A stretch of DNA of 10,891 nucleotides from Crocinitomicaceae bacterium (GCA_023264075.1 JALQTG010000104.1:1-10891); one strand, 5' to 3'; shown: positions 1 to 6,202, counted from the first letter of the stretch. Made by a program: numbers and translations. The notes: generated by a model not told the origin, from the letters alone.

Positions 1-657
1 ATTAAGGGCTTCGTTGTTGGAAAGGTAATCTTTCAAAACGTAGACACCATAATTTAACTCCTTTAAGAAGCCAAAGAGTTCATTTGGTGTGGTGCCATAA
101 TGTTCGCTGGCTCCCAGGCCGCACTCGAAAAGCAAAACAGGCTTAGCTGCCTTCAGAGTTTGTTCTGCGCCTTTTAAGACACCAAATTCACCACCTTCTA
201 CGTCGATTTTTATGAAATCAGGAGGTGCGTCTTGAGAAACAAGGTCGTCCAAGGGAATCATGTCTACTTCGATTTTTTCAATATCAGGAGTTTCTACCGC
301 ATAATCACGTTGTTTTAATCCGCTATATGCTGGCGCATTTCTGACAAAATTAAAAGTAGCTTTTCCTTTTGAATCGGATAATGCATGCGGATAAATTTTC
401 GCTGTATGTTGGTATTTTGCCTTTAGTGCTTCAAACAATTCGGGTATAGGTTCAAAAGCGAGGTGTTTGCCTTTTGGGGCAAGTCGTAAAATTTCATCCA
501 AGATTTCTCCCTTGTGGCACCCTACATCAATGCAATTGGAGTTTTCTGATAAACTTTTCTTTAGCACTAGTTTCGTTAGACGGTCATACTCTAAATTCTT
601 AGTTACGTCGAGGTGCAAAAGATTGAGTGTTTTTCTGAAAAACTGTTTAAAACGCAT
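1..657 (-). CDS. FkbM-family SAM-dependent methyltransferase, C-terminus cut by window edge
   Basis: This open frame of 219 codons starts at ATG 657-655 and reads to base 1 without a stop, so the last part of the protein lies outside the window. It reads as a class I methyltransferase of the FkbM type, a family that usually O-methylates sugars or small molecules. The SAM-binding motif I is CIDVGCHKGE (residues 42-51), followed by an acidic strand end AFEP (67-70). The FkbM hallmark FIKIDVEGGEFGVLKGA lies at 148-164, and the strand LLFECG at 175-180. The family is usually about 230-280 residues, so perhaps 20-50 residues are missing. The gene is separated from the upstream thioesterase gene by 79 bases and has its own promoter-like box, so it is probably a separate unit. 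Its substrate cannot be told from the sequence; a glycan or lipid of the envelope is a guess. Confidence 0.88.
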   Translation of the reverse strand, partial: MRFKQFFRKTLNLLHLDVTKNLEYDRLTKLVLKKSLSENSNCIDVGCHKGEILDEILRLAPKGKHLAFEPIPELFEALKAKYQHTAKIYPHALSDSKGKATFNFVRNAPAYSGLKQRDYAVETPDIEKIEVDMIPLDDLVSQDAPPDFIKIDVEGGEFGVLKGAEQTLKAAKPVLLFECGLGASEHYGTTPNELFGFLKELNYGVYVLKDYLSNNEALN

Positions 658-689
658 AGTTACGGATTACTTTGTTTAAGTAAGGTCGC

Positions 690-697
690 CAAAAGTA
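690..697 (-). promoter_or_regulatory. Candidate -7 promoter box for the methyltransferase gene
   Basis: Read on the minus strand the bases are TACTTTTG, an exact match to the Bacteroidetes -7 consensus TANNTTTG. It ends 32 bases before the methyltransferase start codon, giving a predicted leader of about 25 bases. No good TTG-type -33 box is visible at the usual distance; the best is TCTG 17 bases upstream. The same nine bases TTACTTTTG occur in front of ctaB. Confidence 0.45.
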
Positions 698-736
698 AGG
701 AAAATTGTATTTCTCAGAGGATAGTTTGAGGATAAA

Positions 737-1144
737 TCACCACTGTTCTCCTGAGATGTGCACCGTACCTTTAAATAGTGCCACTATTTTCTCTGATGAA
801 TTTTTTACAACCACCTCATAAATACCAAGTGTTTTCCCGCGATTCAATTCAGTACAAACAGCAATCAATTCTTGACCGATTTTAACGGGCCGCGTATGTG
901 AAATGGATGTTTCAATACTCACACATTTCAAGCCATATGCATTTGCGGCGAAAGCTAATGCGGAATCCGCTAGGCTGTAGGTAATTCCTCCATGCGCGAT
1001 TGCAAAGCCATTCACCATTTCAGCAGTTACAGTCATTTTTAAGGAACAATTTCCCGCAGAAATATCTTGTACAACAATACCTAGCCATTGCGAAAAATGG
1101 TCACCTTCCATCATTTTATGAACAATCTGACTTGGTGTTTTCAT
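737..1144 (-). CDS. paaI: PaaI-like hotdog-fold acyl-CoA thioesterase
   Basis: This 135-residue protein is a single hotdog domain of the PaaI/4HBT family, which hydrolyses acyl-CoA or aryl-CoA thioesters in the cytosol. The diagnostic block lies at residues 45-68: Asn45, then HGG (51-53), then LADSALAFAAN (58-68), with Asp60 at the position of the catalytic acid in PaaI proteins. The N-terminal helix with LGI at 21-23 and the C-terminal strand ending in G-E-Q-W also fit PaaI. The length is normal for the family. The gene starts 3 bases after the stop of the upstream acidic-protein gene, so it is the last gene of the nadC unit. No other phenylacetate-degradation gene is nearby, so a general role in releasing CoA from stalled thioesters is more likely than a dedicated catabolic role. 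The family is clear; the substrate is inference. Confidence 0.87.
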   Translation of the reverse strand: MKTPSQIVHKMMEGDHFSQWLGIVVQDISAGNCSLKMTVTAEMVNGFAIAHGGITYSLADSALAFAANAYGLKCVSIETSISHTRPVKIGQELIAVCTELNRGKTLGIYEVVVKNSSEKIVALFKGTVHISGEQW

Positions 1145-1147
1145 GAA

Positions 1148-1627
1148 TTAATTGGCAGCGCGCGAAAACATACTGATGATGGCGGTGCCTACCAAGAAAA
1201 GATGATCGGCGGTGTCTTCATCCAATGATTCTTCAGGGTTTTCTTCGTCAGGTTGAATTTCCATCAGTAAAAACTCCATTAAAAACTTTTCGTTGCTAAA
1301 TGCGAGAATCACATCGAAATCTTCACTTTCTTGATACTCATCTAAAATGGCAAAATACTCTTCTTGAAAAGTATTAATCATCGCTTCATCAATCTTAGCA
1401 ATCGTTAATCCTTCTTGAACAAATGCTTCGTGGAAAATGGTGTAATAATACATCAAGTAATTCAACAATTCTTCATTGTCAAATTCAAGGGCTGCGGACA
1501 TTGTATAGCCCATAAACTCTTCTTGTCCTAATACAATCGTTTCCGAATAGCGCTCTAATGCATCTTCGTCCATTGCGTCAATCTTGCTGACTGCGTTTTC
1601 AATACTCTTAATTGATACTGGTTTCAT
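1148..1627 (-). CDS. Conserved-looking acidic protein of unknown function
   Basis: I do not recognise this 159-residue protein. It is strikingly acidic: 37 Asp/Glu against 7 Lys/Arg, with the densest run at residues 123-141. It is predicted to be mostly helical, with aromatic-rich stretches such as NYLMYYYTIF at 56-65. No signal peptide, cysteine pair or known catalytic motif is visible. The tail (144-154, LFLVGTAIISM) is hydrophobic but only about 11 residues, probably too short to span a membrane. It sits 6 bases after nadC and 3 bases before the thioesterase gene, so it is almost certainly co-transcribed with both. The start at ATG 1627 fits this spacing. The coding pattern and tight packing argue that it is a real gene. 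A cytosolic adaptor or a small helical-bundle protein is possible, but no function can be assigned. Confidence 0.8.
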   Translation of the reverse strand: MKPVSIKSIENAVSKIDAMDEDALERYSETIVLGQEEFMGYTMSAALEFDNEELLNYLMYYYTIFHEAFVQEGLTIAKIDEAMINTFQEEYFAILDEYQESEDFDVILAFSNEKFLMEFLLMEIQPDEENPEESLDEDTADHLFLVGTAIISMFSRAAN

Positions 1628-1633
1628 TTGTTA

Positions 1634-2470
1634 TTAGTTAAATTCTGCTTTCAAACTCATATCGAGAGATTTAACAGAATGCGTTAAGGCTCCAGAGGAG
1701 ATGAAATCAACCCCCGTTTCTGCATATCCGCGGATATTTTCCTTTGTGATGCCTCCAGAAGCTTCGGTTTCGAAATGTGAGGGTATTTTTGGTAATACGC
1801 GTACAATTTCTTGTGGTGTAAAATTGTCCAACATGATGCGATCTACGTGACCAATTGCAAGTACTTCATCCAGCTCTTTTTCATTCCTCACTTCAATTTC
1901 AATATTTAGTTTGAGGTTTTTTTCTTTCAGGTATTCTACCGTGCGCAAGATTGCATTTGTTATCCCACCGGCATAATCGATATGATTATCTTTAATCATC
2001 ACCATGTCGTACAAGCCAAAGCGGTGATTCACTCCACCCCCTATAGTCACAGCCCATTTTTCTAATGCGCGTATTCCAGGAGTGGTTTTTCGAGTATCTA
2101 AAAGTTGGGTAGACGTTCCCTCTATCAGATTTACGATGGAGCGAGTTTCTGTAGCGATCCCGCTCATACGTTGCATGAAATTCAAGACCAAACGTTCTGT
2201 AGCGAGAATAGAACGGGATTTTCCAGAAACTTCAAATGCGATATCTCCAGGTTTTACGGATGTCCCGTCCAATAGGTGGGTAGTCATCTGCAAAGAAGGG
2301 TCATAGTGGTTGAAAATGCGCTGTGCTAGCTCAACACCAGCCAGTATTCCAGAATCTTTAATGAAGAGCTTAGCCTTACCCGTTGCGGCTTCTGGCACAC
2401 AAGAGAGTGAAGTGTGGTCACCTTCTCCGATGTCCTCTTTTAAGGCGAATTGGATTATTGAATCAATCAT
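1634..2470 (-). CDS. nadC: Nicotinate-nucleotide pyrophosphorylase (carboxylating)
   Basis: NadC converts quinolinate and PRPP to nicotinate mononucleotide, CO2 and pyrophosphate in the de novo NAD pathway; it is cytosolic and dimeric. The 278-residue length is normal. Family motifs in order are ALKEDIGEGDHTS (9-21), TERLVLNFMQRMSGIAT (91-107), LLDTRKTTPGIRALEKWAV (123-141), GGGVNHRFGLYDMVMIKDNH (144-163), IEIEVRN (190-196), RIMLDNF (211-217), ASGGI (237-241) and the phosphate-binding FISSGALTHS (256-265). These include the conserved Arg, Lys, Glu and Asp residues of the quinolinate and PRPP sites. The start at ATG 2470 gives the usual N-terminus, with the KEDIG motif about ten residues in. 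It is the first gene of a minus-strand unit continuing into the acidic protein and thioesterase. nadA and nadB are not in the window. An excellent promoter match lies only 6 bases before the start codon, so the mRNA may be leaderless. Confidence 0.97.
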   Translation of the reverse strand: MIDSIIQFALKEDIGEGDHTSLSCVPEAATGKAKLFIKDSGILAGVELAQRIFNHYDPSLQMTTHLLDGTSVKPGDIAFEVSGKSRSILATERLVLNFMQRMSGIATETRSIVNLIEGTSTQLLDTRKTTPGIRALEKWAVTIGGGVNHRFGLYDMVMIKDNHIDYAGGITNAILRTVEYLKEKNLKLNIEIEVRNEKELDEVLAIGHVDRIMLDNFTPQEIVRVLPKIPSHFETEASGGITKENIRGYAETGVDFISSGALTHSVKSLDMSLKAEFN

Positions 2471-2476
2471 AGGTTA

Positions 2477-2509
2477 CAAAGTTAAAATAAATTGGTGTAC
2501 GCTCGCCAA
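2477..2509 (-). promoter_or_regulatory. Candidate nadC promoter, possibly giving a leaderless mRNA
   Basis: On the minus strand a TTG (2509-2507) is followed after 22 bases by TAACTTTG (2484-2477), an exact TANNTTTG -7 box. Both sequence and spacing fit the TTG...TANNTTTG promoters described for Bacteroidetes. Only six bases (TAACCT) separate the box from the nadC ATG. Transcription starts a few bases after such boxes, so the predicted leader is 0-5 bases long and leaves no room for a ribosome binding site. Confidence 0.55.
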
Positions 2510-2516
2510 GATTTAG

Positions 2517-2535
2517 TTTGTTCCGCTCGAACGAA
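2517..2535. repeat. Short inverted repeat in the nadC-ctaB intergenic region
   Basis: TTTGTTC (2517-2523) and GAACGAA (2529-2535) form imperfect inverted arms (6 of 7 pairs, with a perfect inner GTTC/GAAC) around a 5-base centre. It lies upstream of both divergent promoters, so it could be an operator. A repeat this short can easily occur by chance, and no regulator is encoded nearby. Confidence 0.25.
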
Positions 2536-2627
2536 TAGAAATCTATGTTTCGTGAAGGGTAATCTGATAGGTAGGTTACATTGAAACATTTTCTACTTAA
2601 ATAAAGTCTCCAAAACTAAATTATCCT

Positions 2628-2635
2628 TACTTTTG
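2628..2635 (+). promoter_or_regulatory. Candidate -7 promoter box for the ctaB/oxidase operon
   Basis: TACTTTTG matches the Bacteroidetes -7 consensus TANNTTTG exactly. It ends 54 bases before the chosen ctaB start, predicting a leader of about 45-50 bases. No convincing TTG-type -33 element is seen at 17-23 bases upstream. The box overlaps an in-frame TTG at 2633, which makes that TTG unlikely to be the ctaB start codon. Confidence 0.45.
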
Positions 2636-2689
2636 CTTCTATATTTTTCTTGGTTTTCAACCGAGTTATTAATAGGAATTCAGAACCTG

Positions 2690-3553
2690 ATGAATATAGG
2701 TCAAAAAATAAAAAATTACATTCTTTTTACGAAGTTTCGTTTATCAGCACTTGTAATAGTTTCGGCACTTTCGGGTTATCTTTTTGCAGGAGGTATAGCA
2801 GGTGGGGAAATTGTGCTCTTGATGCTAGGTGGGATTTTTGTTACTGCTGCAAGTAATGGGTCTAATCAGATTTGGGAGCGTAAGTTAGATATATTGATGA
2901 ATCGCACTCAGAACAGACCTCTTCCTCAAGGACAAATGTCTTTTGTGGAGGCGGTTGTTATTGTTTTGATTTGTCTAATAGGCGGTACTTATTTATTGTA
3001 TCAGCTCAATTTCTACTCTGCGCTTTTAGGATTGATGGCATTTGTTTCATACGTATTTATTTATACACCGATGAAACAATTGACCCCATGGGCGGTAATT
3101 GTAGGTGCATTTCCTGGAGCGATTCCCCCTATGTTGGGTGCTATTGCTCATACAGGAGAGTTTGGTGCATTGCCAGGGGCATTGTTTTTTGTTCAATTTG
3201 TATGGCAACTTCCACACTTTTGGGCTATTGCTTGGGTGTGCCATGAAGATTACTCCAAAGGTGGTTTTTATCTTTTGCCCTCACGGTCAGGAAAAACCAA
3301 GTTAACTGCATTCAGAATTACGTTCTCAGCCCTCATGTTAATTCCGTTTAGTCTTTTTCCATGGTTACTGGACTTGGTGGGTGATTTTAGCGTTGTGGTA
3401 GCCTCGGTAATTGGACTTCTTTTCTTTTTGTATGCTTATAAGCTTTACCTAACACTCGATGATAAAGACGCTCGAAAATTGATGTTTGCCTCGTTTATTT
3501 ATTTACCGATAATTCAATTTGTTTACGTAGTTGACAAATACTTCTTTATGTAA
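2690..3553 (+). CDS. ctaB: Protoheme IX farnesyltransferase (heme o synthase)
   Basis: CtaB/CyoE adds a farnesyl group to heme b to make heme o, the precursor of heme a for the oxidase encoded downstream. It is a polytopic inner-membrane enzyme of the UbiA superfamily. With the ATG at 2690 it is 287 residues, close to the usual length. Starting at the in-frame TTG 2633 would add 19 residues encoded across the promoter box, so I reject it. Key motifs are N59-x3-E63-x3-D67 followed by MNRTQNRPL (70-78), the prenyl-diphosphate/Mg site; YTPMKQLTPW (125-134) and GAFPGAIPPMLG (139-150); and WQLPHF (172-177) with HEDYSKGGFYLLP (185-197). About eight to nine hydrophobic helices are visible. The usual first Asp of the first motif is Glu63 here. 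It is the first gene of the oxidase accessory run, with 98 bases before the next gene. Confidence 0.95.
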   Translation: MNIGQKIKNYILFTKFRLSALVIVSALSGYLFAGGIAGGEIVLLMLGGIFVTAASNGSNQIWERKLDILMNRTQNRPLPQGQMSFVEAVVIVLICLIGGTYLLYQLNFYSALLGLMAFVSYVFIYTPMKQLTPWAVIVGAFPGAIPPMLGAIAHTGEFGALPGALFFVQFVWQLPHFWAIAWVCHEDYSKGGFYLLPSRSGKTKLTAFRITFSALMLIPFSLFPWLLDLVGDFSVVVASVIGLLFFLYAYKLYLTLDDKDARKLMFASFIYLPIIQFVYVVDKYFFM

Positions 3554-3651
3554 AACCGAACTTTGCATAGATTGTTACAGTAATTGAATTGAGGCATCAA
3601 TCATTTCGAGTGTACTCAAGAAGAAATAAGAAATACAACAATTTAGAACAT

Positions 3652-4710
3652 ATGAAAAGTGACTTTCAAAATGACGATAATAAGTTTGCTGAACAAAAAG
3701 CGAAGAAAAACCTTGTTTGGGTAATCGTTTTCAGCATCACCATGATGTTTGCAGGGTTTACATCTGCTTACATTGTGTCTATGGGAGATAGTTTTTGGGT
3801 AAAGATTGATTTGCCGATTGCTTTCTATATCAGCACTGCCTTAATTCTGGCGAGTAGTGTAACCTTATGGCTGGCTACTAAAGCTGCGGGCCAGCAGGCA
3901 TTGTCAAAGGTAAAACTGCTGGTTGGAATTACATTAATTTTGGGTGTAGGTTTTGGATATTTTCAATTCAAAGGTTATGGACAGTTGGTTGATAAAGGTG
4001 CAATGATGAATACCTGGATTATCGTTAATGATGGTCGTTATGGCGATTATTTTGAAATCAAAAAGAATGATCAATTCGTTGATATTGTAAATAACCAATA
4101 TGCTCTCGGAGGTGAAGTGATGACCAAAGAGGAGTTGGAGGACCTAAAAGGTTTTGCTTTAAAGGTGGTAAACGAAACACACACATCAGATTTAACAACT
4201 CTGAATTATGGTGCTCCCTATCAGTTATACTATAAAGGAGAGCCGCTTTCTATGTTGCAAGGAAAGCTTGCAAGGGTAAATGGGGAGCCCCTGAAATCAT
4301 TAGAGTTTGAGCGTTTGACCTATTTGGCGCAAAATATTATTGATAATCGTGCTGATTTTTTCATCAAAGGGGAAATGGGGAAGGACTTTACGTTGTATTA
4401 CAAAGGAAAACCGTTGGATTATATTGATCGTAAATTATATTACAACGGAAAAGAGTTGAGTAATAACCTAAACAACAAGCTTTTAAGAGGTAATAAAGAT
4501 ACAAGCACGGCCTACTTTTATATTATTACATTCCTTCATTTGCTACATGTGATTGCCGGGGTTATCATGCTACTCACCTTATTTAGAAAGAGTATAAATG
4601 GTGAAATTCTGCAGCGAAATGCTTTGTCAATTAAGGCTGGAAGTATTTTTTGGCATTTTTTAGGCGGTTTATGGATATATTTGTTGCTATTTCTAGTTTT
4701 TATTCATTAA
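3652..4710 (+). CDS. Cytochrome c oxidase subunit III-like protein with a repeat-containing loop insertion
   Basis: This 352-residue membrane protein is the shorter-type subunit III paralogue of Bacteroidetes oxidase clusters. Five helices are visible: 20-44, 53-77, 85-107, 286-311 and 329-352. They carry subunit III signatures such as FAGFTSAYIV (33-42), ILASSVTLWLA (65-75), the HxxH pattern HLLHVIAG (296-303) and FWHFLGGLWIYLL (333-345). Family members I know without the insertion are near 190-200 residues. The extra length is an insertion of about 170 residues (115-285) between helices 3 and 4. The acid that normally follows Ser in the first conserved helix is Ile29, so the classic carboxylate is absent. 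The ATG at 3652 is chosen over an upstream in-frame TTG (3589), because that extension is basic, unlike the family, and intergenic in character. A near-match -7 box (GAACTTTG, 3558-3565) might give an internal promoter. Confidence 0.88.
   Translation: MKSDFQNDDNKFAEQKAKKNLVWVIVFSITMMFAGFTSAYIVSMGDSFWVKIDLPIAFYISTALILASSVTLWLATKAAGQQALSKVKLLVGITLILGVGFGYFQFKGYGQLVDKGAMMNTWIIVNDGRYGDYFEIKKNDQFVDIVNNQYALGGEVMTKEELEDLKGFALKVVNETHTSDLTTLNYGAPYQLYYKGEPLSMLQGKLARVNGEPLKSLEFERLTYLAQNIIDNRADFFIKGEMGKDFTLYYKGKPLDYIDRKLYYNGKELSNNLNNKLLRGNKDTSTAYFYIITFLHLLHVIAGVIMLLTLFRKSINGEILQRNALSIKAGSIFWHFLGGLWIYLLLFLVFIH
4051..4458 (+). repeat. Degenerate protein repeat encoded in the subunit III-like insertion
   Basis: Within the loop insertion, residues 190-214 (YQLYYKGEPL then KLARVNGEPL) and 246-269 (FTLYYKGKPL then KLYYNGKEL) are clear copies. 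They share LYYKGxPL, a gap of five or six residues, KL, and NGxxL. Residues 134-157 (FEIKKNDQFVDI then QYALGGEVM) may be a third, more diverged copy. The copies start 56 residues apart and sit at 4051-4122, 4219-4293 and 4387-4458. The pattern suggests repeated beta hairpins. Copies two and three are seen directly; the first is tentative. Confidence 0.6.
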
Positions 4711-4733
4711 ACTTGCAACAAATTATTTAGAAA

Positions 4734-5813
4734 ATGGCAGGACACGCTACTAACGAAATTGATGGCGCAACACTGTGGGGAGGAAAAGTATCCCCGTTCA
4801 GCGCGAGTTACGGTAAATTAATGATGTGGTTTTTCCTTGTTTCGGATGCCTTGACATTTGGAGGTCTCTTGGTGGCTTATGGATTCTCAAGATATGCGTT
4901 TGATGGAATGTGGCCAATCGGAGAAGAAACGTTTGAAGCACTTCCATTCTTAGGGAATGGATTTCCTCTAGCTTATGTTGCTTTAATGACTTTCATTTTG
5001 ATTGTAAGTTCAGTTACTATGGTATTAGCTGTTGAGGCTGGTCACCGTATGGATAAAAAAGGTGTTGTGAAGTGGATGTTAGCGACCATTGTTGGTGGTT
5101 TTTTCTTCTTAGGTTCTCAAGCTTGGGAATGGAGTCACTTTATTCACGGAACTGAATTTGGTCGTGTTGCCCTAAGTGATGGTTCTTCTGCGGTTGTAAA
5201 AGGTGAATTTGGAAAAATCAAAAGCTTTACAGTGATTGAAGCAGGTCATCATGCACATGGTATGGTTGCGGGTGATGAAATCACAAACGAGAACATCGAT
5301 GCTTCAGAAGTAGATTTGATGCACGCTTTTCAACATGCTGCTTCCGCTGGTCATTTGCATGGTACAGCTGATGATTTAACAATTACATTACATGACGGTA
5401 CTAAAGCAAAAGTCAATAAAGAAGCAGACAAGAATTTGGAATTATTGATAAAAGAAGCAGGTTCTAAATATTCAGTATCACTCCCTTCAGATGTTTCAAC
5501 GCGTCTTTCTGGTGAAGAAGCAATTGCCGAATATTACGAAGCATTAGCTCATGGTAACGTGATTTACGGAGCTAACTTGGAACAAAATGAATATGGACCG
5601 AAGCAATATGGACAGTTCTTCTTCTTTATTACTGGATTTCATGGTTTTCACGTGTTTTCAGGTGTAATTATCAATATCCTCATTTTCGTTGGTGTGCTTA
5701 GAGGAATTTACCACAAAAGAGGGCACTACGAAATGGTAGAGAAAACTGGACTTTACTGGCACTTTGTCGATTTAGTTTGGGTATTTGTATTTACATTTTT
5801 CTACCTTATCTGA
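4734..5813 (+). CDS. ctaE: Cytochrome c oxidase subunit III with histidine-rich loop insertion
   Basis: This 359-residue protein is the full subunit III paralogue, an integral membrane subunit that stabilises the oxidase core. Five helices are visible: 26-50, 76-103, 110-137, 291-324 and 341-359. Family signatures include MMWFFLVSDALTFGGLLVAYG (30-50), GSQAWEWSHFI (127-137), FFFITGFHGFHVFSGV (296-311) and YWHFVDLVWVFVFTFFYL (341-358). The conserved carboxylate after Ser is Asp38 rather than Glu. Between helices 3 and 4 lies an insertion of about 150 residues (140-290); as I recall, a loop domain here is common in Bacteroidetes subunit III, with variable sequence. This version carries eight histidines between residues 172 and 220. 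By the N-in topology of five-helix subunit III the loop faces the periplasm. The gene follows the subunit III-like gene after 23 bases. Confidence 0.94.
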   Translation: MAGHATNEIDGATLWGGKVSPFSASYGKLMMWFFLVSDALTFGGLLVAYGFSRYAFDGMWPIGEETFEALPFLGNGFPLAYVALMTFILIVSSVTMVLAVEAGHRMDKKGVVKWMLATIVGGFFFLGSQAWEWSHFIHGTEFGRVALSDGSSAVVKGEFGKIKSFTVIEAGHHAHGMVAGDEITNENIDASEVDLMHAFQHAASAGHLHGTADDLTITLHDGTKAKVNKEADKNLELLIKEAGSKYSVSLPSDVSTRLSGEEAIAEYYEALAHGNVIYGANLEQNEYGPKQYGQFFFFITGFHGFHVFSGVIINILIFVGVLRGIYHKRGHYEMVEKTGLYWHFVDLVWVFVFTFFYLI

Positions 5814-5836
5814 TCGATTAATTGAAATTTTAAATT

Positions 5837-6190
5837 ATGGAAAGAGACGACGTAATAGAATATTCTTTAGACACCCATCACTCAGAAGAGCAAGGGAAGA
5901 AGATTCGTAAGAAAATTTGGATGGTCACGTTATTGCTGACAATTGTGACAGCTGTAGAAGTTGCCTTAGGAGCCATGGTAAAACAAGGTAGTGATGCTTG
6001 GTTCACTGTTAAAATCTTATTCATTTTATTGACTTTATTGAAAGCGGGCTATATTGTACTTACGTTTATGCACCTGGGTGATGAGCGTAAAGTGCTGAAG
6101 TGGGTAGTATTGCTGCCCTACGCGATATTTATTATTTATTTTATGTTCATTGCATTTACAGAGGGAAGTGCTGTAGCTTTGGCGATGTAA
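5837..6190 (+). CDS. Cytochrome c oxidase subunit IV family protein
   Basis: This 117-residue protein has three hydrophobic helices (about 26-46, 55-78 and 87-107) after a short charged N-terminus. It matches the small bacterial oxidase subunit IV proteins of the CyoD/CtaF type. The recognisable core is LLKAGYIVLTFMHLGDERK (67-85), with the conserved Lys, Phe, Met-His and downstream charged residues of the family. It is a non-catalytic subunit thought to help assemble or stabilise the oxidase in the inner membrane. The gene lies 23 bases after the subunit III gene and 12 bases before the first SCO gene, so it is clearly in the same operon. Confidence 0.88.
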   Translation: MERDDVIEYSLDTHHSEEQGKKIRKKIWMVTLLLTIVTAVEVALGAMVKQGSDAWFTVKILFILLTLLKAGYIVLTFMHLGDERKVLKWVVLLPYAIFIIYFMFIAFTEGSAVALAM

Positions 6191-6202
6191 ATTGACTATA
6201 TA

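Noticed and set aside
467..679. Plus-strand open frame of 70 codons
   Set aside because: It lies opposite the methyltransferase gene, whose motifs fit the minus strand; the plus-strand peptide shows no recognisable feature.
737..1144. A phenylacetate degradation operon suggested by the PaaI-like protein
   Set aside because: No other paa gene is present; PaaI-like thioesterases are common outside that pathway.
2633..2689. TTG at 2633 as the start of heme o synthase
   Set aside because: The TTG is the last part of the TACTTTTG promoter box, so it would lie upstream of the predicted transcript start; the ATG at 2690 gives a normal N-terminus.
3589..3651. In-frame TTG at 3589 as an earlier start of the subunit III-like gene
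   Set aside because: The extra 21 residues are basic and unlike the family; the ATG at 3652 gives a short acidic N-terminus before helix 1.
4219..4458. MORN repeats in the subunit III-like insertion
   Set aside because: The repeat has LYYKGxPL and NGxxL elements but not the Y-x-G-x-x-x-x-G-x-x-x-G-x-G pattern of MORN repeats.
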